NCBI RefSeq assembly: GCF_014199955.1
Contig: NZ_JACHOQ010000002.1
Location: 618,316-682,315 of the forward strand
Source: Brevundimonas aurantiaca
GTDB lineage: Bacteria; Pseudomonadota; Alphaproteobacteria; Caulobacterales; Caulobacteraceae
Length of the DNA stretch: 64,000 bases
Direction: 5' to 3'
Shown here: in pieces, positions 45,854 to 53,416 of the stretch
How positions within the stretch are numbered: the first letter of the stretch is position 1
Layout: each line of letters begins with the position of its first letter
The notes under the pieces: generated by a model
The model's input: only the letters and a program-made list of their open reading frames with translations
The model's database searches: none
Told to the model about the DNA's origin: nothing
Program-made: the position numbers and the translations under genes

Positions 45854-45922
45854 GTCGCTCAAGCAAGGTTTACAGAGTCCCTCTGGCGAGGTCGGATTTT
45901 ATCCGTTTCTTCACCACGACGC

Positions 45923-45937
45923 TTAAACCGACCTTAG
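45923..45937 (+). promoter_or_regulatory. CtrA-type box upstream of sciP
   Basis: TTAA-ACCGACC-TTAG matches the CtrA consensus TTAA-N7-TTAA at seven of eight positions and lies 55 bases before the sciP ATG. In Caulobacter sciP is activated by CtrA, so this fits a conserved circuit. Confidence 0.65.
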
Positions 45938-45991
45938 AGGGGCAGGCCTACAGTCATCTCACTACGGTGATGGTGAAAGAGGCATAAGCCC

Positions 45992-46276
45992 ATGTTGCAA
46001 GAGCGACGCCTGAATAGCAAAGGCGAACAATACGTGGTCGGACCGACTGGCACGCCCCTGACCCTGAACGATCTGCCCCCGGCCAACACGGACCGGTGGG
46101 TGATCCGCCGCAAGGCCGAGGTCGTCGCCGCCGTTCGCGGCGGCCTGCTCAGCCTGGACGACGCCCTGGCGAAGTACCGCCTGACGGCGGAAGAATTCCT
46201 CGCCTGGCAGAAGGCCATCGACAAATGGGGCATGCAGGGCCTGCGCACGACGCGGATCCAGAGCTACCGCTCCTAA
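45992..46276 (+). CDS. sciP: SciP, CtrA-interacting cell-cycle regulator (DUF1153)
   Basis: 94 aa, small helix-turn-helix protein. The DUF1153 pattern is complete: GEQYVVGPTGTPLTLNDLPP, then TDRWVIRRKAEVVAAVRGGL, then LSLDDALAKYRLTAEEFLAW and QKAIDKWGMQGLRTTRIQSY. In Caulobacter SciP binds CtrA and represses CtrA-dependent promoters in G1, and its position next to hook genes is as I recall from that genus. It has its own CtrA-type promoter and a strong terminator behind it. Confidence 0.95.
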   Translation: MLQERRLNSKGEQYVVGPTGTPLTLNDLPPANTDRWVIRRKAEVVAAVRGGLLSLDDALAKYRLTAEEFLAWQKAIDKWGMQGLRTTRIQSYRS

Positions 46277-46297
46277 GGCTTCTCCCCGAAGACGAAG

Positions 46298-46330
46298 AGG
46301 GCCGTGTCCGGCGACGGATGCGGCCCTTTT
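46298..46330 (+). terminator. Intrinsic terminator of sciP
   Basis: AGGGCCGTGTCCG-GCGA-CGGATGCGGCCCT forms a 13-bp stem with two G-U pairs, followed by TTT and CGTTT. It separates sciP from mnmA. Confidence 0.8.
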
Positions 46331-46368
46331 CGTTTCCCAGCCTCGAAATCGCGCCGGTTCCGCACTAA

Positions 46369-47583
46369 ATGGCGGCCATGACCCTGGTCGAAGATCTCTG
46401 CCCCGTTCCCGACATCCGCCGCACTGACATGGATGCGGCGGTCGAGAGCGCTCGGGCGGCGGTCGGCCTGCCGGTCGGAGCGCGCGTCGTCGCCGCCATG
46501 TCCGGCGGGGTCGATTCCACCGTCGTCGCCGCCCTGCTGCACAAGGCGGGCTATGACGTCGTCGGCGTGACCCTTCAACTCTACGACCACGGCGCGGCCC
46601 TGAAGAAGAAGGGCGCCTGCTGCGCGGGCCAGGACATTCACGACGCCCGTTTAGCCGCCGAGACCATAGGCATCCCCCACTATGTCCTGGACTATGAAAG
46701 CCGGTTCAAGAACGCGGTGATCGACCAGTTCGCCGACTCCTATCTGAAGGGCCAGACCCCGGTCCCCTGCATCCGTTGCAATCAGACGGTCAAGTTCCGC
46801 GACCTGCTGGACGTCGCCCGCGACCTGGGCGCCGAGGCCATGGCCACGGGCCACTACGTCCGCCGCGCCGCCGTCGGCAATCGCTCGCAGATGCGCAAGG
46901 CGGTCGACCATTCGCGCGACCAGTCCTACTTTCTGTTCGCCACCACCCAGGACCAGCTCGACTATCTGCGCTTTCCGCTGGCCGATCTGGAAAAGCCCCA
47001 GGTGCGCGGCGTCGCCGCCGAACTGGGGCTGAAGATCGCCGCCAAGCCGGACAGCCAGGACATCTGTTTCGTGCCCTCCGGCGACTACCGCACCCTGATC
47101 GACCGCCTGCGCCCGCAAGGGCGCGAGGCCGGCGAGATCGTGCACATGGACGGTCGGGTGCTGGGACGCCATGCCGGCATCACCGACTACACCATCGGCC
47201 AGCGCCGGGGCCTGAACGTCGCGGTGGGCGAGCCCCTGTTCGTCGTCAGGCTGGAGCCCGAAACCCGCCGCGTCGTCGTCGGCCCGCGCGAAGCCCTGCT
47301 GACCGCGTCTCTGACGCTGGAAGAAACCAACTGGCTGGGCGACGAGGCCACGATCCAGGAGGCCGCTGCGTCCGGCCTCCCCGTCCTCGCCCGTGTCCGC
47401 TCGACCCGCCAGTCCTCCCCCGCCCGTCTGGCCCTGATCGACGGCGACGTCTGCGTGGTTTTCGACGAAGGCGAGGAAGGCGTCGCCCCCGGCCAGGCCT
47501 GCGCCCTGTACGATTCGACCGACCCCGACCGCGTCCTGGGCGGCGGCTTCATCCGCGACACGACCGCCGTAGCGACAGCCTAG
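46369..47583 (+). CDS. mnmA: tRNA-specific 2-thiouridylase MnmA
   Basis: 404-aa enzyme that puts sulfur on U34 of glutamate, lysine and glutamine tRNAs. The ATP-pyrophosphatase loop is [14 protein letters not shown] (about residue 44-57). The catalytic Cys137 is in [12 protein letters not shown] and the persulfide Cys233 is in [13 protein letters not shown]. Other family motifs are [23 protein letters not shown] and [13 protein letters not shown]. It carries about 20 extra N-terminal residues compared with E. coli. No ribosome site is obvious at the ATG; a slightly later start is possible. Confidence 0.96.
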   Translation: MAAMTLVEDLCPVPDIRRTDMDAAVESARAAVGLPVGARVVAAMSGGVDSTVVAALLHKAGYDVVGVTLQLYDHGAALKKKGACCAGQDIHDARLAAETIGIPHYVLDYESRFKNAVIDQFADSYLKGQTPVPCIRCNQTVKFRDLLDVARDLGAEAMATGHYVRRAAVGNRSQMRKAVDHSRDQSYFLFATTQDQLDYLRFPLADLEKPQVRGVAAELGLKIAAKPDSQDICFVPSGDYRTLIDRLRPQGREAGEIVHMDGRVLGRHAGITDYTIGQRRGLNVAVGEPLFVVRLEPETRRVVVGPREALLTASLTLEETNWLGDEATIQEAAASGLPVLARVRSTRQSSPARLALIDGDVCVVFDEGEEGVAPGQACALYDSTDPDRVLGGGFIRDTTAVATA

Positions 47584-47735
47584 ACAATTGTGGAGATCGG
47601 GTGGATTTTGAGTTGATTTTCGTCGAATACTGATTGAGACCCTATTCAACAATAATGCACGAGTGCGTTATATTTCTTTAAACTGATCATTGCAGTAATG
47701 CCCTAATCCCCGGCCTGACCAAGCAGGGGAAATAA

Positions 47736-50054
47736 ATGCAACGTCAAAACAAACTCCGCCTCCAGCTTTTGCTGGGGACCGCGCTTCTCGCCGCGCCCGT
47801 TTCCGCCTTCGCCGGCAGCGATCCCGTCGCCGTCGATCCGACGCCGACCGGCCTGGCCGACATCGTCGTCACCGCCACCAAGCGTGAAACCAATCTGCAA
47901 GACACGCCGATCTCCATCTCGGTCATGGGTTCGGAATCGCTGGAAAACCGCCACGTTCAGAGCCTGATGGATCTGGCCGACGGCGCTGTGCCCAGCCTTC
48001 GCGTCGCCACCTTTGAAGCGCGCCAATCGGCCCTAACCATCGGCATTCGCGGCATTGTGCCGAACGACGCCAACCAACCCGCCCGCGAACAGGGCGTCGG
48101 CGTCTATGTCGACGGCGTCTATCTGGCGCGTCAGCACGGCCTCGCTTCCGCCCTGCTCGACATCGAACGGGTGGAAGTCCTGAAGGGGCCGCAAGGCACC
48201 CTGTTCGGCCGCAACACCGAAGGCGGCGCCCTGTCGCTGGTGACCAAGAAGCCCACGGGCGAGTTCGGCATGCGCGCCGTCGCCGGCGTCGGCAACCTGG
48301 ACTCCTACAACTCCGAACTGCACGTCGATTTTCCGGCCCTGGGCGACTTCGCCTTCAAGGTGGACGGCGTGATCGCGGTTCAGGGACCGGCCACCAAGAA
48401 CATCCTGCCGGGCGAGACGGGCTTTGGCCAATACGACCGCCGCGGTCTGCGCTTCCAGACCCGCTGGACCCCGGCCGAAAACTTCACCGCCGATCTGGCG
48501 GCCGACATCGGCAAGGACAAGAACACCCCGTTCTACAGCCAGCTGCTGAACTTCAACCCGAACGGCCTGACGGTCGTGCCGTGGACCTCGGCCACCGTGC
48601 CGAGCGGCTCAATCCGCGCCCTGTCGCCCCTGGTGCAGGTCGAGGGTTCGGAGCGCATGACGCAGGCCGACATCGGCGTGCCTCAGCAGTGGAGCGTCGA
48701 TGACACGCGCGGGACGGATCTGCATCTGTCCTATCGCCCCAGCGACGCGCTGGAGCTGCGTTCGATCACCGCCTATCGCGACCTGGACGTCGAGCAGTAC
48801 GACAATATCGCCGGCGCCCACCGTCCGCCGGTGACCGGCCCGAACGGCAAGTTCTCGCGCTACTCCCTGGCCGGCTTCTGGCAGCACCAGTTCAGCCAGG
48901 AAGTCCAGGCGGTCGGTTCGCTGGGCGACAGCATCGACTATGTCGGCGGCGTCTTCTACTTCAAGGAAACCGTGTCGGACGATGCGGCCACGCCTTCGAC
49001 GAACCAATGGAACGCCGACGGCACGGGCTACACCATCCTGGACCCCACCCCGACCATCCGCGGCTCCCGCTCGCTCGACCGCAAGTCGACGGCTCACGCC
49101 GAATCCAAGGCGGTCTATGGTCAGGCGACCTGGACCCCGGCCCAGCTGGACGCCCTGCACCTGACGGTCGGCGGCCGCTACACCTGGGATGACAAGGACG
49201 GCAAGCTGGAGATGGTGAACAACGCCCCGACCAATCTCAACTTCAACACCTCGGTCGATCGGTTCGATCCGCTGGTCACCCTGGCCTATGACCTGACCGA
49301 CAGCGTCAACGTCTACGGCAAATATTCGACCGGCTATCGGGCCGGCGGCGCCTCGTCGCGCTCGCTGACCTATCGCTCCTTCGATCCGGAAGAGGTGAAG
49401 GCCTATGAGCTGGGCCTGAAGAGCGACCTGTTCGACCGTCGGGTGCGGCTGAACGCGGCCGTCTATGCGATGGACCGCACCGACAGCCAGATCGACTTCA
49501 GCCTTGTCACCGTGATCGGCGCCTCGACCCGCAACACGCTGGAAACGATCAACGCCCCCGGCACCACCAAGATCCGGGGCCTGGAGTTGGAAGGCCAGTT
49601 CCGCGCCAACGACTATCTGACGCTGTCGGCCTCCTACGCCTATACGGACGCCAAGATCCCGGACACGGTGAACCCGTTCAACAATCAGGTGCAGAAGGTG
49701 TTCATCGCCTATACGCCTGAGAACGCCGCCAGCGTGGCCGCAGACTGGAACTCGCCCTTCATGGGCGCGACGCTGAAGGCTCACATCGACGCCAACTACG
49801 CCGACGCCAGCCACAGCTTCGACCAGTTCGAAATCAAGAACGACTCCTCGTTCCTGGTGAACGCCCGCATCGCGGTGGCCGACATCGCCACCCGTGAAGG
49901 CGGCCCCGATCTGGAAGTGGCCCTGTGGTCGCGCAACCTGCTGGACGAGACCTATGTCTACCGCCGCGACCCCTCGAACCGGGGCACCCTGGGCGACTAC
50001 GGCAACTTCAACAACCCGCGCTCTTTCGGCATCGAGCTGCGCGCCTCCTACTGA
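47736..50054 (+). CDS. TonB-dependent receptor
   Basis: 772-aa outer-membrane receptor. Signal peptide (QRQNKLRLQLLLGTALLAAP, cleaved near FAG), TonB box (DIVVTATKRETNLQDTPISI), plug domain with IGIRGIVPNDANQPAREQGV, VYVDGVYLARQHG and VEVLKGPQGTLFGRNTEGGA, and a barrel ending RSFGIELRASY with terminal aromatic. No STN domain, no regulator next to it. The plug type is common in Sphingomonadales and Caulobacterales; the ligand is unknown. The upstream region has AT-rich promoter sequence and two short palindromes (GCAC-GA-GTGC at about 47658 and CATTGCAGTAATG at about 47688), possible operators. Confidence 0.94.
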   Translation: MQRQNKLRLQLLLGTALLAAPVSAFAGSDPVAVDPTPTGLADIVVTATKRETNLQDTPISISVMGSESLENRHVQSLMDLADGAVPSLRVATFEARQSALTIGIRGIVPNDANQPAREQGVGVYVDGVYLARQHGLASALLDIERVEVLKGPQGTLFGRNTEGGALSLVTKKPTGEFGMRAVAGVGNLDSYNSELHVDFPALGDFAFKVDGVIAVQGPATKNILPGETGFGQYDRRGLRFQTRWTPAENFTADLAADIGKDKNTPFYSQLLNFNPNGLTVVPWTSATVPSGSIRALSPLVQVEGSERMTQADIGVPQQWSVDDTRGTDLHLSYRPSDALELRSITAYRDLDVEQYDNIAGAHRPPVTGPNGKFSRYSLAGFWQHQFSQEVQAVGSLGDSIDYVGGVFYFKETVSDDAATPSTNQWNADGTGYTILDPTPTIRGSRSLDRKSTAHAESKAVYGQATWTPAQLDALHLTVGGRYTWDDKDGKLEMVNNAPTNLNFNTSVDRFDPLVTLAYDLTDSVNVYGKYSTGYRAGGASSRSLTYRSFDPEEVKAYELGLKSDLFDRRVRLNAAVYAMDRTDSQIDFSLVTVIGASTRNTLETINAPGTTKIRGLELEGQFRANDYLTLSASYAYTDAKIPDTVNPFNNQVQKVFIAYTPENAASVAADWNSPFMGATLKAHIDANYADASHSFDQFEIKNDSSFLVNARIAVADIATREGGPDLEVALWSRNLLDETYVYRRDPSNRGTLGDYGNFNNPRSFGIELRASY

Positions 50055-50077
50055 CCGTCCTCCTCCCGGTCAGTTCG

Positions 50078-50108
50078 CCCCCTCCCGCCCAGCGCGGGAG
50101 GGGGTTTT
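50078..50108 (+). terminator. Intrinsic terminator of the TonB receptor gene
   Basis: Perfect 11-bp stem CCCCCTCCCGC / GCGGGAGGGGG, 5-base loop, followed by TTTTCTTT. It lies 24 bases after the receptor stop. Confidence 0.9.
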
Positions 50109-50218
50109 CTTTGTCGGATTATCCAGATTTTGTGGAGACCGGATGAAGTTTGTCCGAAGCCGCATGGTTCTGCTGGACGGACCGGGCGCGCGGCGCGATG
50201 GCGGAGGACGGAGGTTTC

Positions 50219-50914
50219 ATGAGCAGTCTTGTCTTGATCGCCGATGACGAAGGCGAAATCGTCGAAATTCTGGACGCCTATATGCGTCGCGAGGGCTTTC
50301 GAACCGCGACCGCCTCGGACGGGCAGCAGGCGCTTGATCTCCATGCCTCTCTGAAGCCCGACATGGTGCTGCTGGACGTGCGGATGCCCAATCGCGACGG
50401 CTGGGACGTCCTGGGCGAACTGCGCCGGCGCGGAGAGACGCCGGTCATCATGGTCACGGCCCTGGACCAGGATCTGGACAAGCTCCAGGCGCTCCGCATC
50501 GGCGCTGACGACTATATCGTCAAGCCGTTCAAACCCGTGGAGGTCGTCGCGCGCGTCCACGCCATTCTCCGCCGCACCGTCGGCGCGCCCGACGCCAAGG
50601 TGCTGCGGGTCGGACCGGTCGAGGTCCAGTTGGAGAACTATCTCGCCGCCGTGATCACGGCCGACGGACGTCGACGCCTGGACCTCACCCTGACCGAATT
50701 CAAAATGCTGGCCCATATGGCGCGGATTCCGTTGCGGGTCTTCACCCGCGCCGAAATCCTGGACGCCTGCTTCCCGAACCAGGACGTTCAGGAACGCACG
50801 ATCGACAGCCATTTCAGCCATCTTCGACGCAAGCTGGAGGCCGCCGGCGCCGTCGGTCTGGTCGCCAATGTCCGGGGCGTCGGCTACCGGCTGGAGCCTG
50901 ACGCTTGCCCCTGA
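50219..50914 (+). CDS. OmpR/PhoB-family response regulator
   Basis: 231 aa. Receiver domain with acidic pair (IADDEGEIVEIL), phospho-acceptor Asp53 (MVLLDVRMPNRDGWDV), Thr in VIMVTALDQD and Lys in DDYIVKPFKPVEVV. The C-terminal winged helix (LDLTLTEFKMLAHMARIPLR, then ERTIDSHFSHLRRKLEAAGA, then VANVRGVGYRLEP) binds DNA. Its sequence is close to the BaeR/AdeR/SmeR type that governs efflux and envelope stress. The ATG at 50219 has GGAGG 6 bases upstream. It overlaps the kinase gene by 10 bases. Confidence 0.95.
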   Translation: MSSLVLIADDEGEIVEILDAYMRREGFRTATASDGQQALDLHASLKPDMVLLDVRMPNRDGWDVLGELRRRGETPVIMVTALDQDLDKLQALRIGADDYIVKPFKPVEVVARVHAILRRTVGAPDAKVLRVGPVEVQLENYLAAVITADGRRRLDLTLTEFKMLAHMARIPLRVFTRAEILDACFPNQDVQERTIDSHFSHLRRKLEAAGAVGLVANVRGVGYRLEPDACP

Positions 50915-51975
50915 CCGACGGCATAGGGCGCAATGTGGCGGCTCGGATCGGCCTGGTCACCCTGACCGGCTTCATCCTCAGCGCGTTCTGCGCCTTCTTC
51001 GTCTATGCCTGGGTGTTTGAAAACCATCCCGGCGTGGTCGCCGCGCCGCATCACTGGAAGCCCCAGGCCGTCGACTATGCGGTCATCGTTGCAGCGGTCC
51101 TGACGGCGATCGGCCTGGCCGTCATGGCCGGCGCCCTGCTGGCTCGGCAGATCGTCCTTCCACTCGCGTCCCTGGCTATTACGGCCCAACGGATTTCAGA
51201 GGGCGACCTGACCGCTCGCGCCACCGTCGGCAAACGCGCCCTTCGCGAAACCGCCCAACTGGTCGAAGACTTCAACCGAATGGCGCAACGGCTTCAGGCG
51301 CACGCCGAGGAACGCATCGCCTGGAACGCCAAGATCGCCCACGAATTGCGCACCCCGGTCACCATTCTGAAGGGACGTCTGGAGGGCGTCGCCGACGGGG
51401 TGTTCCAGATCGACGATCACACCCTGACCAGTTTGAGGCGTCAGATCGAGGGCCTGGCGCGCATCGTCGAGGATCTGCGGGTGGTCAGCCTGGCCGAAAG
51501 CAACCACCTGGATCTCCAGCTTGAGGCGGTCGATCTGTCCCAAGAGATCGGCGCCCTGCGCGAAATCGTACAGCCCAGCCTGAGCGCCGCCGGTTTCGAA
51601 GCCCAGTGGCGCCTGGAGCCCGCCCTGGCCGTCTGCGATCCGACACGCCTCAGACAGGCCGCCCTGGCCCTGCTCGAAAACGCGCGGCGACACGCCGTTC
51701 CGGGTCCGCTGGTGATCCGCACGGCCACCTTCGGCGCCTTCGCCCGGATTTCGATCGAGGACAGCGGCCCCGGCATAGACGCCGATCGCGCCGCCCACAT
51801 CTTTCACCCCTTCAAGCGCGACCCATCGGCCACGGGCTCGGGCCTGGGATTGGCGGTCGTCCGGGCGATCGCGGAGGCTCACGGCGGGCTCGCCCTTCAC
51901 CGTAACACCGTCGCAGGCGGCTCCCTCTTCACCCTGGAGATTCCACGTCAGCCCGCGCGCCGACCCGCGGTCTAG
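50905..51975 (+). CDS. Sensor histidine kinase, partner of the OmpR-type regulator
   Basis: 356 aa. Two membrane helices (about residues 12-32 and 54-75) flank a short periplasmic loop. Then HAMP (LARQIVLPLASLAITAQRIS), HisKA with phospho-His146 (KIAHELRTPVTILKGRLEGV) and HATPase_c (N box ALLENARRHA, G1 ISIEDSGPGIDADRA, G2 GSGLGLAVVRAIAE). The likely start is a TTG (50905) that overlaps the regulator gene by 10 bases; translational coupling would explain the weak codon. The small sensor loop suggests it senses membrane-linked stress. No efflux genes adjoin, so targets are unknown. Confidence 0.94.
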   Translation: MPLTDGIGRNVAARIGLVTLTGFILSAFCAFFVYAWVFENHPGVVAAPHHWKPQAVDYAVIVAAVLTAIGLAVMAGALLARQIVLPLASLAITAQRISEGDLTARATVGKRALRETAQLVEDFNRMAQRLQAHAEERIAWNAKIAHELRTPVTILKGRLEGVADGVFQIDDHTLTSLRRQIEGLARIVEDLRVVSLAESNHLDLQLEAVDLSQEIGALREIVQPSLSAAGFEAQWRLEPALAVCDPTRLRQAALALLENARRHAVPGPLVIRTATFGAFARISIEDSGPGIDADRAAHIFHPFKRDPSATGSGLGLAVVRAIAEAHGGLALHRNTVAGGSLFTLEIPRQPARRPAV

Positions 51976-52322
51976 CCGGCGGCGAAGACCCGGATGCGGT
52001 TGCCGTCGGGATCGCTCGCGACGAAGGCCCGCCCCTGACGGGTGTCCATCGGCGGCAAGACGATCCGCGCGCCGCGATCCCACCAGTCCATATGCAGTTC
52101 ATCCACCACGGACGGCGCCTTCATGCGCAGTTCCAGGGCGTCTCCCGGTCGAGACGCCGGCTGTGCCGAACGCCACAGGCTCAGCGTCCGCCGGGTCGAC
52201 AGAATGAAGACGGCGCGATCCGGCCCCGCTTCCAGCGGCGTTCGCCGCAGCAGCCGGGCGTAGAAGCGCGCCGCGGCCTCCGGGTCGGCGACGCTCAGTG
52301 GAATGTCTTCGATCTCGGTCAT
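51972..52322 (-). CDS. VOC-superfamily (glyoxalase/dioxygenase-like) protein
   Basis: 116 aa, one vicinal-oxygen-chelate module pair. Visible: IEDIPLSVADPEAAARFYAR at the N-terminus and GRAFVASDPDGNRIRVFAAG at the C-terminus, with the usual metal-ligand positions changed (no Glu at the last strand ligand). Reaction unknown; such small VOC proteins are often detoxification enzymes or antibiotic-binding proteins. It lies 54 bases behind a YafY-type regulator on the same strand, and a palindromic operator copy sits in between. The 3' end overlaps the kinase gene by 4 bases (convergent). Confidence 0.85.
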   Translation of the reverse strand: MTEIEDIPLSVADPEAAARFYARLLRRTPLEAGPDRAVFILSTRRTLSLWRSAQPASRPGDALELRMKAPSVVDELHMDWWDRGARIVLPPMDTRQGRAFVASDPDGNRIRVFAAG

Positions 52323-52361
52323 GCGCCCTCCGGTTTTTGCGAGAACAAACCTAGACCGCCC

Positions 52362-52382
52362 TGCTGCCAGTTCCTGTCAGCA
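52362..52382. promoter_or_regulatory. YafY-type operator, copy 1 (in front of the VOC gene)
   Basis: 21-bp palindrome TGCTGCCAGTTCCTGTCAGC (first 20 bases). Read on the minus strand it is TGCTG-A-CAG-N3-CTG-G-CAGCA. It overlaps the end of the regulator gene and lies 40 bases upstream of the VOC start. The second copy is at 53098-53118. Confidence 0.6.
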
Positions 52383-53078
52383 TGATCCTGCTTCCGCCCG
52401 TTTTTCCTGCGCCTCATGCCAGGTCTTCAGCAGGGCCTGACGCCGGGCGGGATAGCGGGCCTCCGTCACCTCCGCCTCGACGATCCGGTCGGTGCGGAAA
52501 CTGCGGAAATCCTGTCGCAACTCGCACCAGGCCAGCAGCAGCCGCACCCGGTCGAAGAAGACCAGGGCGAAGGGCCAGACCACCCGTTCTGACGCCTTGC
52601 CCGCCTCGTCGCGGTAACACAGCCTCAGCCGCCGCTCGGTGCGGATCGCCTTTCTCAACAGGGCGGGATCGACCAGATCGGTCGGAAACGGCGCCCCCGG
52701 CACGACCAGCAGGGCCGAGGTCTCCATCTCGTCGCGCAGATCCGGGGGCAGGACCGCCGCGATCCGCGCCAGCGCCCCCAGGGCGGCGTCCCGCATCCGC
52801 GCATCGGCCCGGTCCGCCACCCAGCGCGAACCCAGCACCAGGGCCTCCACCTCCTCCGGCGTGAACATCAGCGGCGGCAGCAGATAGCCCGGCTTCAGCA
52901 CATAGCCGACCCCCGGCTCCCCCTCGATCGTCGCCCCCTGCGCCTGCAGGCTGGCGATGTCGCGATACAGGGTGCGCAGACTGACCCCCATCTCCTCGGC
53001 CAGCGCGCGACCGCTGACCGGCTGGCGTCGTCGCCGCAGGGCGTTCAGAAGATCAAGCAGGCGTTCGGACCGGGACAC
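52377..53078 (-). CDS. YafY/DeoR-type transcriptional regulator with WYL-like domain
   Basis: 233 aa. N-terminal helix-turn-helix (ERLLDLLNALRRRRQPVSGR, then ALAEEMGVSLRTLYRDIASL), then a WYL-like domain (AIRTERRLRLCYRDEAGKAS, WPFALVFFDRVRLLLAWCEL, RQDFRSFRTDRIVEAEVTEA). WYL regulators respond to small ligands or nucleotides. Starts with GTG (53078). The stop overlaps operator copy 1. It likely controls itself and the adjacent VOC gene through the paired palindromes at 53098 and 52362. Confidence 0.9.
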   Translation of the reverse strand: MSRSERLLDLLNALRRRRQPVSGRALAEEMGVSLRTLYRDIASLQAQGATIEGEPGVGYVLKPGYLLPPLMFTPEEVEALVLGSRWVADRADARMRDAALGALARIAAVLPPDLRDEMETSALLVVPGAPFPTDLVDPALLRKAIRTERRLRLCYRDEAGKASERVVWPFALVFFDRVRLLLAWCELRQDFRSFRTDRIVEAEVTEARYPARRQALLKTWHEAQEKRAEAGSC

Positions 53079-53097
53079 GACGCGAGCCTAGCAGAGA

Positions 53098-53118
53098 TGC
53101 TGACAGAAAGCGGCAGCA
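53098..53118. promoter_or_regulatory. YafY-type operator, copy 2 (in front of the regulator gene)
   Basis: TGCTGACAGAAAGCGGCAGC (first 20 bases) matches copy 1 (read from the other strand) at 18 of 21 positions and begins 20 bases before the regulator start. It is the natural autoregulation site. The same palindrome faces the rightward region, where an unassigned transcript may start. Confidence 0.6.
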
Positions 53119-53194
53119 TCAGGTTTTTTGGGATCAGGGGTTGCCGCGCACCGCCTTGGCCGTGTATCCGGCCGCCTCCGAAGAAGAGACACCC

Positions 53195-53284
53195 ATGTTC
53201 GCCCAATACGTCGCCATGAACGCGCCCAAGAGCTTGGACCGCCTGTCGGTCCAAGGCGAGGGCGCGTGCGTGAGGGGCGCATAG
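53195..53284 (+). CDS. Possible 29-residue peptide upstream of rtcB
   Basis: ATG to TAG in 30 codons, reading MFAQYVAMNAPKSLDRLSVQ then GEGACVRGA. A purine-rich GAAGAAGAGAC precedes the ATG. Codon usage is G/C-biased at third positions. The internal hairpin and the downstream terminator suggest a short transcript, so this is either a small protein, a leader peptide or a chance ORF inside an RNA gene. Confidence 0.3.
   Translation: MFAQYVAMNAPKSLDRLSVQGEGACVRGA
53233..53255 (+). repeat. Perfect 9-bp inverted repeat (CTTGGACCG / CGGTCCAAG)
   Basis: Stem of nine with a CCTGT loop, inside the small ORF. In RNA it would form a stable hairpin; in DNA it is a possible operator. Confidence 0.55.
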
Positions 53285-53315
53285 GGAGCAGCGGGTCTAT
53301 CGACTTCGGCTTTCC

Positions 53316-53350
53316 AGAAACCCCTCCCGCTTCCGGCCGGAGGGGTTTCT
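53316..53350 (+). terminator. Strong terminator between the YafY and RtcB genes
   Basis: 12-bp stem AGAAACCCCTCC / GGAGGGGTTTCT with an 11-base loop; A- and T-rich bases at the foot allow function in both directions. It lies 67 bases before the rtcB start and cannot serve any listed gene. Confidence 0.75.
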
Positions 53351-53416
53351 TGCGTCTGCGGGGCTCCTTTTCTCGCCGGTCCGGGAGGATCACAGACAGA
53401 GAAGGAGACGTCGGCC

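Larger units (their letters stand above)
53119..53416 (+). other. Gap holding a candidate small RNA or leader unit upstream of rtcB
   Basis: The region contains a possible promoter (TTGCCG at about 53142, 18 bases, TATCCG at about 53166), a possible 29-aa ORF (53195-53284), a perfect 9-bp hairpin (53233-53255) and a strong terminator (53316-53350). No annotated rightward gene would need this terminator, so a separate small transcript or an rtcB attenuation leader is implied. Confidence 0.45.
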
